A DNA stretch of 64,000 nt from Hippopus hippopus (Eukaryota > Mollusca > Bivalvia > Cardiida > Cardiidae), in the NCBI GenBank assembly GCA_946811185.2, contig OX328106.1, positions 49,612,311 to 49,676,310 on the forward strand. Reading direction: 5' to 3'. How positions within the stretch are numbered: position 1 is the stretch's first letter; the number at the start of each line of letters is the position of its first letter. The notes under the pieces were generated by a model that worked only from the letters and a program-made list of their open reading frames with translations, had not been told where the DNA came from and searched no databases. Shown here piece by piece: positions 53,955 through 64,000 of this stretch. Position numbers and translations under genes: made by a program.

Positions 53955-54182
53955 AAATAACACTTTACCATACGTTCTGACTTTTAATGACCCTGATGAA
54001 GAAGGCTTTTGAAAACACTGTGGGAAAAGGAGAAAATGCTGGTAAACAGCATTTTCTCCTTTTCCCACAGTGTTTTTCTACTCTATTCATTACAAAATCC
54101 ATCATTTGGGCCACACTGAAATTGTTGTCTGCTGATGCTTTCATTTTGGACAAGCCTACATTTTTGTTGTTAGTGATTAACT
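53955..54182. mobile_element. Family 1 palindrome, copy B
   Basis: Mirror of 19603-19828. Confidence 0.7.
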
Positions 54183-55854
54183 CTGGACTGAATAACAAAT
54201 ATTTTTTTTTTACTTTTCCAAACTCAAAATATTTGCAGACAACAAATTCAATGTAGCTTTAATTTTACACTGATAGAAAGGTTAAGATACAGAGACCAAT
54301 GAGAACAACGTTTCAATGCTTTACTAATGCAGGAAGATGACACTTGTTTTTTATTTAAACAAACGTCTAAAATGAGCCTACATAGCATTTTATTTCAAAA
54401 GCGGGAGGGAAGCTGTTTAGTTTTTACTTTCCAAGACGACTATAGAAATGGGAACAATATTTTCGAGAAAATTAATTATATTGACGTGATTTTTTTTTCA
54501 ATTAACATTTCTTTGAAGGATTATCTAAGTAATCCACAAAACAGATATAAAGAGCATTCTACATAGCAAATTAACTTGATTTGGGAAGAAATTGAATTAA
54601 AAAATATATAGAGTCTACTCAAACTCAAATAGAAAATAAGATAAAGGAAAAAAATAAATGAACTAGATAAAATCCATTCAGCAATCTAGTTCTATGAGTA
54701 TAGATCTTTTTTTTAGTATAGAAACAAACGGGTATTTATAGCTAAGATTGTCATTTTGGAAAATTTATTACAATACAAAAGCATGTTTACAAACATTATC
54801 ATTATTATTATTATTATTTTTTTTTTTTTTTTTTCAATTCAAGTTGTCAACTGCGTCAATGCGCAATAGTGGATTTAAGGATTAATGATGGATATCAGTT
54901 TTAATGTAATTAATCAGATTTTTTAAAATCATATCTACTCTATATTCATATATACTTCCAACTCCTAATGATGCAGAATGTCGTAGGGTAGGTCTTTTTA
55001 TTGTGATTTTTCCCACAATGCCTCCTGTAACTTCCATATTTCTACCAATTACATAACAGTTTTTTCTTTCTTTCCAATGCGACCATCGATATTTTTTTTT
55101 TGTGTGTCTGTCTGCGTGTTGATTGGGATCTGACCACACATACATGTGGTCTGATGCTAATCCGCACTCCTTGTTTCCCTGTACACAGTTTTCCGTCATA
55201 GCACGTTTACCACCCTTGGACCAGTGGGCACTACTTATAGCGCAGTACTTAGTGGACGTGGTGGACTGGAATCAGATTGCACAGAACTTGCGGTCTGATC
55301 TTATGTCCACACCGACCAACGAGTTAACACGTTCGGACATAAAGTGATCGTTATCATTTCTTGTTATTCACTTGGCAATCTAGGAGCCGCGTAATCTATT
55401 CTTGTAAATGTCTATTTATTTACCTCTGTTACGATCCTGAAACATTCTCCTTGGAATTAATTTCTTACATTGTACTTCTGCAAATCCCAATTAATAAGTT
55501 ATCGTGCCCCGTCTGTTTCTAAAAAGTCTCATGGGTTGTGTTTACATTGCGAATCCCATTGACCACTGATCTACTATGTACGCATTGAGTAGCCGCGAGG
55601 GTTAGCACGTGCTAAGCGTGCTTTCGTTCCCAGTTACTGTCGAGCACGGTTGAAGCATACATGGACATAATCTGTTTATATCTGTTTCGTAGTAATCAAC
55701 CTTTCTTTCTGCCAGATTGTTTTCTTACGTTTGAATGCCTTCGGTCCATGTTTATATCCCATATATATGTTTACGATGTATGTTCACAATATTCGTATTT
55801 GCTAATAACTCCCAGCTGACGACTATTTCCGTCGTACAGCGGACATCTCCAATT

Positions 55855-56064
55855 GACCCTTAGACTGCTAAGTGCGACTCACTGACCTTTTGCGGACGAT
55901 GTAGATCCAAGATCAGACTGCATAGAACGTGCAGTCTGATCTTTGATCCACACTGTCCAATAAGGAGAAATTATTCCCTAAAACAGAACTTTGAAATAGC
56001 AATATTTGGGTTTTAACTATCGAAATGAAAATTTCTTTTTAGTTATTTAGCAGGATGGGGGTTA
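55855..56064. mobile_element. Family 2 palindrome, copy B
   Basis: Mirror of 17724-17931. Confidence 0.7.
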
Positions 56065-56348
56065 ATACTGTGGCGGATGGGGCGTCTTCCCTTGGCGAGC
56101 GGGCTCTTCATATGCCACCGGGTTTCCGTCTGTCACTCAACATTCACTAGTCAGCCATCTAATATTTGCAAGGACTTTTTACGTCTTAAATTGCAAATTT
56201 GTCTCACGTCGTTAGACTTTAAAATATTTTGCTAAACATATTATTCTATCTGTAAATTACTGCATACTCACAAAGTTTCTCAAATGTTCTTGTTTCGTGT
56301 AAACTTGCACGCCAGTGTTCATCTTTCCTTATATTTTTAAAACATATT

Positions 56349-56356
56349 TTATTCAA
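56349..56356 (-). promoter_or_regulatory. LINE polyadenylation signal
   Basis: On the minus strand AATAAAAT lies about 15-20 bases before the 3' boundary of the LINE; it fits a transcript end signal. Confidence 0.5.
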
Positions 56357-56589
56357 TATAATAGTTACATACATGTTAATATACCAAAAATTCAAAATAC
56401 ATGAAAAGGATTGGAACGAAAGCTGTAAGCTTATAAAGTTCCTCTCCTGAAAGTCACGTCAGTGTCAGTTGTTAAACAGTAATAGAAATTGCAACAATAT
56501 ATGATCAACTCTTGAGTGTGAGAGACAGAGAAAGAGATAGAGAGAAAGAGAGACTTGGAGTGCCACCAACAAATATTCTGGTTTCAGAC

Positions 56590-56621
<32 letters not shown>

Positions 56622-56627
56622 AAAAAA

Positions 56628-57167
56628 TCAACTTTTAAAACGTTTAGTGTCAACAATGTATGAGTGAACCGCTGAGAATATTTTTTCGTTATCGGCAAGA
56701 CGGAGAGTCTCGTCTCCAAAGAGAAGTGTCTGCAGGCTTACAGTGGAAATTACTGACACGCTTTGAAATAAACTATTTCTAGGTTCGCGATAGTATTTAC
56801 AGTCAAAGAAATAATGCTGATTTGATTCAATTTCACCACAAGCACAAAGAGGAGAATCAATTACGTTTCTGAAATAAAGGTGTTGATGAAGTGAGCTACA
56901 TTTAGTTCGCAGCCTAGCATGAATGATTTGAATCCTCCTCTCTCCAAAAAAATATAGCCTATTTGGATTTGCTTTATCTCTATTGATATAACGTTTAAAT
57001 GCTGAAAGGGAGTCCAGGTTTCTAACATCAATGGGTAAAGCATTCCAATCAGTAACAACAGAGGGTAAAAAGGAGTTTAGATAAAGATTAGTTCTGCAAG
57101 CTATATTTTGTAGATTGTGAGATCCTCTAAGGTTGTAGGATGAAGTACTTCCTACTGTTACGGGCAC
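56628..57167 (-). CDS. LINE C-terminal region (frameshifted)
   Basis: 179 codons continue the LINE after the reverse transcriptase in a different frame: SYNLRGSHN, then RLRTKCSSLHQHL and the Cys/His stretch PLCACGEIESNQHYFFDC typical of CR1-like C-termini. An in-frame TGA at 57195-57197 just upstream shows the copy is inactive. Confidence 0.8.
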   Translation of the reverse strand: MPVTVGSTSSYNLRGSHNLQNIACRTNLYLNSFLPSVVTDWNALPIDVRNLDSLSAFKRYINRDKANPNRLYFFGERRIQIIHARLRTKCSSLHQHLYFRNVIDSPLCACGEIESNQHYFFDCKYYREPRNSLFQSVSVISTVSLQTLLFGDETLRLADNEKIFSAVHSYIVDTKRFKS

Positions 57168-57279
57168 TATCGAATTTAAATAAGAAGGGGCTAGTCATTT
57201 TACCATTTTAAAAAACAATATAAGTTTGTGTTTATATCTTCTTTCACTAAGTGTTTCCCACCCTGACTCTTCGGTAAGA

Positions 57280-59481
57280 TCAGCTAAAGACACTGCATCC
57301 AGTTACAGTTCTTGCAGCTTCACTTTGTACTTTTTCAATTTGTTCTTTCTGGTATTGAGATAGATTCATCCAAATAACATCTGCATATTCAAGAACTGGA
57401 CGGATAAAAGAAAAATATATTATCTGTAAAGATGTTCGATCTAGGCGCAACTTTAGACTTCGCATAATTCCAATTCTCTTCCATGCCTTTTTTAAAGTAT
57501 GATTTACATTGTAATCCCAAGAACCATCATTAGAAATGAAAATATCGAGATGCTTATGAACCTGCACAGATGGAATTTCAACACTAGACATAAAAAGCTT
57601 CGGGTGAACAGGTTTATTACGTTTACGGGATATTATTAAAGATTCTGATTTTGAGGGATTGAACTTTACAAGCCACCTATTTGCCCAGTCTGTAATTTTA
57701 TTGATGTCTGTTTGTAAAATTGTACCTGCTGTATCAGGATCACCTACCACCATGGATGAACTGGTGTCATCTGCAAATAGGTTTATATTTGACTCAATAT
57801 CATTTACTATGTCATTAATGTAGACCAGAAACAGGAGAGGACCGAGAATAGATCCTTGCGGGACTCCCGCATTAATAGAACTCAAGTCTGAGACAGCACC
57901 AGGGAGAACAACCCTCTGGTACCTGTTCGAGAGGTAGTCCGAAAACCATGAAAGAAGTTTACCACAGATTCCAGCTTTGTGCATCTTAAATAGAAGCCCT
58001 TTGTGCCATACTTTGTCGAAGGCTTTACTAATATCAAAAAATATAACTCGGACTTCTAGTCCTTCATCCAAGGCTTTGCAGATTTTATCATATAGAAATA
58101 CAACTTGGTTGACGGTTGAGTCTCCGGGTAAAAAACCTGATTGACAAGGTGTGAAAAAATTGGTATCGTTTAGATGGTTGAAGACATGTTTAAATATTAT
58201 TCTTTCAAATACTTTTTCCATAGTGTTTAATAGCGATACTGGTCGGTAATTAGATGCAAGAGCAGAGTCACCGCTTTTAAAGATTGGACACACATTAGAA
58301 ATTTTCCAAGAAGAGGGAAATACACCTGTGTACAAAGACTGATTATAGATTTGACTCAGAGGCTTAGATATTTGACGCGCAACCTCCATTAGAATTCGAT
58401 TATTGATACCATCTGGACCAGACGCCTTACCTAAACGGAGCGTTCTTAACACATCTAACACCTCAGCGGGAGTAATCGTTATTGAATCTAAGGAGTTGCC
58501 ATCAACTTGGTTAATATTATCAAGAAGATTATTGGATGAGTCGTCAATGGTTGATTGCTTTGCAAAGAATGAATTGAATACATTAGCCTTTTCATGTTCA
58601 TCAACGACCATTGTGTCAGTTGTGTCATCAATTAGTGGAGGTATAGAGGAAGAAGACAATGGGCTTATAAAAGATTTCAAAACTCTCCACCAATCTCTTG
58701 GTGTTATATCACTTGAGCTTAATTTTAGTACCATTTGGTCTAAATGGTCTTGCTTTCTTTGTCTAATGAGTGCAATAATTTCGTTTCTTAAAGCTTTGAA
58801 TTTGGACCATTGATACTGATTGTTTGTACGTTTAGCTTTCTGGTATACTCTTTTCCGTTGCCTAATTTTTCTTTTTATCAAACTATTAATCCATGGAGGT
58901 TCATGTGGGTTAATAGCTATCACCTTATTTGGAATGCAGTTCTTTGATTCTTTGGTTATAATACCTGTAATATTTTGAGTAAAAGTATCAATGTTGTCGT
59001 CTTGCAGCTGATCCCAGTTAACATTTTCGAGGATATTTCTCAACTTGTTATAATCACCTTGTTCATATTTCCATATTGTGCGTTTGAAAGTTTTATATTT
59101 AGGTTTTAAGAAGTTGAACACAGCAAAGATTGGACAGTGATACCTTATGCTAAGATCAAGACATGGTTCACCGACTCCAGAAGTTAAAATGGAATCTTTG
59201 TTTGTTACAAAAAGAAGGTCTATTATAGTAGCAGAATTTTCAGTGAAATGGGTAGGTTCGTCAATGCACTGTATCATATTAAACTGATTGCAAAATGATT
59301 CTACTTTTCTAGACTGAATTGGATTCAATGTATTCAAGTTAAAATCTCCGGTGACTATTACATCAGAAATGTTTGAATCTATTGCTAGACCAATGGAATC
59401 ATCAATTAAAGAATTGTAGACTGAATCTGAGCTCGGCGGTCTATAAAAGACGCCATACAGAACATTTCTTTTGTTTTGCAA
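57280..59481 (-). CDS. LINE endonuclease C-terminal part and reverse transcriptase
   Basis: There are 733 codons. Near the start are the endonuclease motifs GVFYRPPSS, VIVTGDFNLN and IIDLLFVTN. The reverse transcriptase follows with GPDGINNRIL, NYRPVSLLNTMEK, FFDISKAFDKVWH, GVPQGSILGPLLFLVYINDI and the catalytic FADD box (complement of about 57762-57776). The set and order fit CR1-like non-LTR elements that copy RNA at a nicked target. The frame ends at TGA 57280-57282 by a shift; related sequence continues in another frame. Confidence 0.88.
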   Translation of the reverse strand: MQNKRNVLYGVFYRPPSSDSVYNSLIDDSIGLAIDSNISDVIVTGDFNLNTLNPIQSRKVESFCNQFNMIQCIDEPTHFTENSATIIDLLFVTNKDSILTSGVGEPCLDLSIRYHCPIFAVFNFLKPKYKTFKRTIWKYEQGDYNKLRNILENVNWDQLQDDNIDTFTQNITGIITKESKNCIPNKVIAINPHEPPWINSLIKRKIRQRKRVYQKAKRTNNQYQWSKFKALRNEIIALIRQRKQDHLDQMVLKLSSSDITPRDWWRVLKSFISPLSSSSIPPLIDDTTDTMVVDEHEKANVFNSFFAKQSTIDDSSNNLLDNINQVDGNSLDSITITPAEVLDVLRTLRLGKASGPDGINNRILMEVARQISKPLSQIYNQSLYTGVFPSSWKISNVCPIFKSGDSALASNYRPVSLLNTMEKVFERIIFKHVFNHLNDTNFFTPCQSGFLPGDSTVNQVVFLYDKICKALDEGLEVRVIFFDISKAFDKVWHKGLLFKMHKAGICGKLLSWFSDYLSNRYQRVVLPGAVSDLSSINAGVPQGSILGPLLFLVYINDIVNDIESNINLFADDTSSSMVVGDPDTAGTILQTDINKITDWANRWLVKFNPSKSESLIISRKRNKPVHPKLFMSSVEIPSVQVHKHLDIFISNDGSWDYNVNHTLKKAWKRIGIMRSLKLRLDRTSLQIIYFSFIRPVLEYADVIWMNLSQYQKEQIEKVQSEAARTVTGCSVFS

Positions 59482-59514
59482 TTTGATCTGGATCCAGATA
59501 CACTCTAGTCGATT

Positions 59515-60171
59515 TTACTCCAGATCATATCTCCGTGTATATGTCAATGTATCCTTTACATAAAGGATAACACCTCCATATCTATCACTGACTCTGTCTT
59601 TACGTTCTGGAGGATGAAATGTAGGGAAAAGCAGATCTTGTGTCGACACTGATGTATTTAACCAAGTTTCAGAAAAAGATACAAGATCAAAATAAGAAAA
59701 ATCTGATATCAGCACATCAACTTTATTTGCTAGACTTTGCACGTTATAGTGTACGGTGGACAAGTGATTTGGAAGATTTAGAAAATTATATAAATCTGTC
59801 GAGCTTGACGAATGAGCTAGATGGTTACCACTATTTGGACCTGGATTAGGATGAATATCACCACAAAGCAAAATGAGCCATCCAATCCATACAACAAAAA
59901 ACAGAGTGGCAAAACGAAAAAAATGTGATACAAGCCAATATGAGTATTTTATATTTTGGTCCTGTCTATCGCTAATAAGAATTCGAGTTTTATTTTGATG
60001 CATAACTTGTTGGGTCAGACGAGCCGTTGACTTAATACTTAAAAGCATAGAATGTAGATGTACTGGGGAGATCTGGATTAGTGCAAAAGCAAAGACAGTT
60101 ATCGTAAGACTGAATCTTAGTTTTGGACGGTATGCTGGCATCAAAGGATAAAAATCCCTACTTTGTCTCAT
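59515..60171 (-). CDS. LINE N-terminal region with 2A-like motif and endonuclease start
   Basis: There are 218 codons from ATG at 60171 to TAA at 59515-59517. A hydrophobic run at residues 84-103 leads into CGDIHPNPGP (residues 103-112, 59836-59865). The endonuclease then begins with TVHYNVQSL and FSETWLN and RYGGVILYVKD. The stop codon is in frame with the next ORF, which starts 12 codons downstream, so a single nonsense change probably split one continuous protein. Confidence 0.75.
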   Translation of the reverse strand: MRQSRDFYPLMPAYRPKLRFSLTITVFAFALIQISPVHLHSMLLSIKSTARLTQQVMHQNKTRILISDRQDQNIKYSYWLVSHFFRFATLFFVVWIGWLILLCGDIHPNPGPNSGNHLAHSSSSTDLYNFLNLPNHLSTVHYNVQSLANKVDVLISDFSYFDLVSFSETWLNTSVSTQDLLFPTFHPPERKDRVSDRYGGVILYVKDTLTYTRRYDLE

Positions 60172-60838
60172 GTTATATGATCAATAATGGACAGAAATAA
60201 TACAAAGCACAGCATACGTCCATGACACAGTTCAGCTATTACCATAATAAAGTAAGTACACAAAAAAATGCAGAAAATTGGTTGGCACTCCACAGGCACA
60301 GGAAAAAGTGTAATAAACATGTAAGTAGTAAATTGAAATAATGAAAGCAAATAAATGAGATAATAAAACATTTGTACAAAACTATATATAAATATATGTG
60401 AATATATGTGAATGCGTCATTTCTATCAAACATTACTAAGTTCTTATAATTTCAATCTTGATAATTAATAGGATGCTATTAAATGTACTGCATGGACATA
60501 GAAAATCGGGGGAAAAACCCGCACATTTTGAAATTAAACAGATAAGATATACATCTTCATGTATAGACATACATGTATTCATTTAAACAATATTTTCACA
60601 GCAAATTTTTAACCAGTTTACCGATAAGAAATCAAAACTGTTCGATACTTCCTCATCACACATTAAAGTTAACATTTTCATGGGTTGAAATTGTAGCAAT
60701 ATTAGAGGACCGGATATATCAAGGTACGGGTTTTTGTGAGCAGTGGCTTTTTGTTATAATACTACAGATAAATGCAAATGAAACTTTAACAAACAAGTGA
60801 AACATGGAAAGAACAATAATTATTCATTCAGAAAAAAA
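60172..60838. other. AT-rich DNA beyond the LINE
   Basis: May contain the LINE 5' UTR; I see no match to the DNA left of 17450, which would be expected if the LINE were a simple insertion here. Confidence 0.4.
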
Positions 60839-60854
60839 AAAAAAAAAAAAAAAA

Positions 60855-60935
60855 AAATGTGTCTAGGACTGTAGATTAAGATCAGACAGCCCAAAACGGG
60901 CTGCCTGATCATCAATCTGTTCTGTCTCGTATTCA
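60855..60935. mobile_element. Family 2 hairpin after a poly-A run
   Basis: GATTAAGATCAGACAGCCCA pairs with TGGGCTGCCTGATCATCAATC allowing mismatches. Confidence 0.6.
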
Positions 60936-61013
60936 GAGATACCCCCACGAAGCGACTGTGACATTACGATTTGAATTTTATATAATGACTAAAAGTATTC
61001 TCATTAACATTAC

Positions 61014-61119
<106 letters not shown>

Positions 61120-61509
61120 ACCAGTCTTAAAGAAGAAAGAAAAATCAAATCATCAAATACTTGTCATGATGTAATACAGACGGAGGTTGTCAGTGATTTG
61201 GTAAGAAAGTTGTGTCAGTACTGGTATAAAAAATCCAGGGAACACATGATTAGGTGTTCTGACCGCCGTGATGTTAAAACGCGTTACGATTCAATACAAA
61301 CAAATCAATACAAACAAATCAATACAAAAACTGACTAAAAGCAAAGACGAAAGCACATGTAATTACTTGATACAGAATTAGAATCGGTGAAAATAAAAGC
61401 CGAATTTTTATATGACTGTGCAACTGATATTGCTTTTACAGACAGTGTAGAGCGAGACCGGACCGCGAAGAATACGCAGTCCGACCATCGATCCTTTCTG
61501 CTGGATTTT

Positions 61510-61646
61510 TAGATGCTTACATGAAAGAAGTGATTCTGCAATGTTTGGCAATATATAGTGTCAGAACTACAGTGTCGGGTTTTTTATGCTTACATGAAAG
61601 AAGTGATTCTGCAATGTTTGGCAATATATAGTGACAGAACTACACC
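61510..61646 (+). repeat. Tandem duplication, about 70 bp
   Basis: ATGCTTACATGAAAGAAGTG and the following about 50 bases recur almost unchanged at about 61589. Confidence 0.85.
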
Positions 61647-62179
61647 AATGAAGAACATATAAACTTTCATGCAGAATAGTGGATGAGAAAATCCTGTCTT
61701 CACAGCTCATAACAATTAAAACATCGTTTTCCAGGTTAATGCATGTAAAGCTAGATCAGACCACCTGTAGCATGCAATCTTTTGGCCGTATACGGTACAC
61801 TGACTGAAAACACGCTAATGAAATCACCTCCAAACACTTAATCCAAAATCAATGATGCTAAAAATAAAACCTTCAAACATTACAGACACGAAATGAACTG
61901 TGTGGAGCGTGATCAGACTGCCCGTAACGTGCAGTCCGATCTCGGACCACAATGTCCAACATGCATAAGTTTGAGACATCCCAATACCAGACATGATCTT
62001 CAAAAATCACAAAATACTGAAATTATTTTTACGAGTGTAGAGCGAGATCAGAACACCCAGTACGTGTGGTCCGATCCTCATTGACGGAAATGTTCGAGAT
62101 ATCCCCATTAAATGAGTGACTCTGCAATAGCACAGTCTTACCTAGCGTTCTTATTGAAACCATGTTGATGAAAGCTTAT

Positions 62180-62404
62180 TTAACCCTTTACCAAACAATC
62201 CCTGGTTTTAACTACCCCAAGGAAGGATCCTTCGAATACACCGTTGAAAAAGGAGAAAATGCCGGTAACCAGCATTTTCTCCTTTCCCCACAATGCTTGT
62301 ACTCTTTCAAAGTCAAGATTCAATTTTTGAGTCACATTTATCTTGTCATATGCAAATACTTTCAATCTGGACGAGTCTAAAAGTTTGTCGCCTTGTAAAG
62401 AGTC
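62180..62404. mobile_element. Family 1 TTAA palindrome, right flank
   Basis: TTAACCCTTTACCAAACAAT with core AATGCCGGTAACCAGCATT; a copy outside the inverted repeat. Confidence 0.75.
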
Positions 62405-63764
62405 AAAAAGTAATAAAGCAAAGTAAGTGATGATGCCAAATGAATCCTCAAATCCTTTATACTATCATTACTGTTTCTTCTAACAGGGTAGAACTTGATC
62501 GAACCGCTCAGGACGCGCAGTTCGATTCCTGCTCCCCACTGTCCGAGACTTTAGTATAGTCTTATTAAAGAAATAAGTAGGCTTGCGATACTTGAGCCGT
62601 ATACAGCATACAGGTTGATAAAAGACCATTCAAACATTTAATAAAGAAAAAAAAAATGCCGATCTAAGTCAGCCTCTTTAAAGGCTACTTACAACTACAC
62701 GTAATACTGTTTTTACGAACAGTGTTGAACGAAATCAGACCGCCCAAAACGTGCAGTCCGATCTTCGATCCCGACCGTCCGTCATTAATGAAATATTCTC
62801 AGTACAAAAGAAATAAGTGATCTTGTAATTCTTTGCCCATTTACACTGCACAAACTGGAAATAAATTCATGAAATCACGTGTTTTCTCCTAGAACTGAAT
62901 CAATGACAGTACAATTCAGATCGTTGAGTAAATTTACATTTGATATATTAGTTTATTAGTTTACGAACGGTGTAAAGCGTGATCGGACCTCAAAGAACTT
63001 TCAGTACGATCTTCGATCAACACTGATTTACCAAATATTTATAAACGTTTTAATGATTGTCCGAACAGTCTAGACCAAGAATCAAGAACGCTCAGTCCAA
63101 TCCTTGATCCTTACCGCTCGGTACTTTCAGATATTTCTATAAAAGAAACCTTGAAACTGCAACATGCCTGAATTATACCATGCACAAATCACAAATACTA
63201 TCAGAAAATCACATTTTCACGCTTGAAACAAAATTTAATGATACCACGAATCGGCTTTCCAAATGCCAACTGAGTCTCTTTATTGTTTTACAAAAATGGT
63301 AGATCGAGATCGGACAGCTCAGAACGTGCAGTCCGATCCTCGATCCCCACTGTCCGCTTCCTTTGATATTATACTCAAACCTTAAAGCACTTTTCATTAC
63401 TAAACTTGTCTTAGGGGGCAAAGTAGATCAAAATCAGACTGCACAAAACATGCAGTTCCATCTCCGATCCACACTGTCCACCTTGCTTGAACACTACAGA
63501 AAAAAAGCCATCATGAGATCACAATCATCTCGGTCCTATTCCAGACTGCAAATGTCCATTGGGTTTATCCTGCACTTCACTGGTAAAATCTAGAGATGAG
63601 TAACACTATAATAATATTTTAGCCCGAAGTGATAAGTGAAAACTATAGAAATGAAGAAAAACAGTCAAATGAACATAGTCGATGGCCAGGCAGGAGTAAA
63701 TAGAGTATTTACTGATTTGTCTTGTCGGCTGTCTAGGCAAAAACACTAAGGATAGTAACTTAGT

Positions 63765-64000
63765 TTATTGAAACTGAGAAAGATCGTCTGCTTTTAGCAC
63801 TCTGTGTATTTTACTGTTTTTGTCCTTCACCAAAATGACTCCATCGGATGTCCATACACTGGTGACGGCCCCTGACTTAAAAAGTTGCCTACTTTGACAT
63901 AGGAGTCTGCTTCTCTGGCGCGTGAGATCTTCATTGACAAAGACACTAGAATGGCCACATTTACGCAGATTCACCCTTGACCGATAAAGCAGTTGTCTTG
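63765..64000 (-). CDS. LINE ORF1-like (FP-type) C-terminal fragment, runs off the window
   Basis: On the minus strand the frame is open from the right edge to a stop at 63765. It has SSVFVNEDLTRQRSRLL and TSVWTSDGVILVKDK. This matches the C-terminal pattern (I-x-I-N-E-x-L-T ... W-T-x-D-G-x-I) of the FP-like ORF1 proteins common in invertebrate LINEs. The upstream part lies outside the window. Confidence 0.55.
   Translation of the reverse strand, partial: RQLLYRSRVNLRKCGHSSVFVNEDLTRQRSRLLCQSRQLFKSGAVTSVWTSDGVILVKDKNSKIHRVLKADDLSQFQ

Larger units (their letters stand above)
37226..56334 (-). repeat. Large inverted repeat, right arm
   Basis: The reverse complement of 17450-34701 with extra DNA: a transposon nested at 39418-43958. 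It starts at the N gap at the point equivalent to 34701 and ends at 56334 against the 3' end of a LINE. Confidence 0.92.
56335..60171 (-). mobile_element. CR1-like LINE, degraded
   Basis: Read on the minus strand: N-terminal hydrophobic segment with a 2A-like motif, an APE-type endonuclease, a reverse transcriptase, a C-terminal Cys/His region, then a 3' UTR with an AATAAA signal near 56350 ending at 56335. The coding frame is broken by stops and a frameshift. The true 5' end may lie beyond 60171, where nothing recognisable was found. Confidence 0.85.
61435..63490. repeat. Cluster of diverged family 2 hairpins
   Basis: About ten GATC-core hairpins lie at roughly 61440, 61895, 62035, 62487, 62719, 62967, 63068, 63298 and 63421, spaced about 100-450 bp. 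Spacers also recur (AGAAATAAGTGATCTTG-like words). Stems carry shared changes such as GTAGAGCGAGATCGGACC. It looks like local amplification of one element type. Confidence 0.65.

Overview
This window is eukaryotic. Its exons have canonical GT/AG splice sites and consistent phases, its introns are long and full of repeats, and it carries non-LTR retrotransposons, SINE-like sequences, microsatellites and dozens of short palindromic elements. The only host gene seen is a multi-domain, superoxide-dismutase-like protein of the type common in molluscs. The repeat types (GGTGAGC-ended tandem-core elements, AATC-tailed SINE, GATC-core palindromes) suggest a mollusc, most likely a bivalve; species is not determined.

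Layout. 1-10.1 kb: no host gene seen; palindromic elements, a possible tRNA-derived SINE (about 0.8-1.0 kb), a 91-bp tandem duplication (4.2 kb) and a 36-40-bp-unit minisatellite (8.5-9.4 kb) with an inserted fold-back element. 10.1-36.2 kb (+): seven exons of a gene (copy A) encoding tandem Cu-only-SOD-like domains; upstream and downstream exons are missing. Introns hold palindromic MITEs, a mariner-like fold-back, a tandem array with a SINE inserted, two 145-bp tandem-core elements and a 3.4-kb hAT-like DNA transposon. 37026-37225: exactly 200 N. 37.2-56.3 kb: an inverted copy (copy B) of roughly 17450-34701, with the same gene on the minus strand but damaged. 56.3-60.2 kb (-): a degraded CR1-like LINE whose 3' end sits exactly where the inverted homology stops. 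60.2-64 kb: a TA/CA microsatellite, a dense cluster of diverged GATC-core palindromes, and at the right edge the tail of a LINE ORF1-like protein.

The central observation is the giant inverted duplication around a fixed-size gap. The arms differ by transposon insertions (with an empty site in the other arm), a 2.2-kb deletion that truncates the gene, a 367-bp deletion with a 4-bp microhomology, hairpin-core deletions and point changes, including loss of a copper-ligand histidine. That pattern fits two divergent haplotypes joined head to head in an assembly, but a real palindromic duplication with a decaying second copy cannot be excluded.

Copy A is read as a probably functional, incomplete gene for a secreted Cu-only SOD-repeat protein, with four repeats that keep all four copper ligands and two N-terminal degenerate repeats. 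Copy B is a truncated allele or pseudogene. Almost everything else is mobile DNA, most of it short non-autonomous elements with TTAA target sites.
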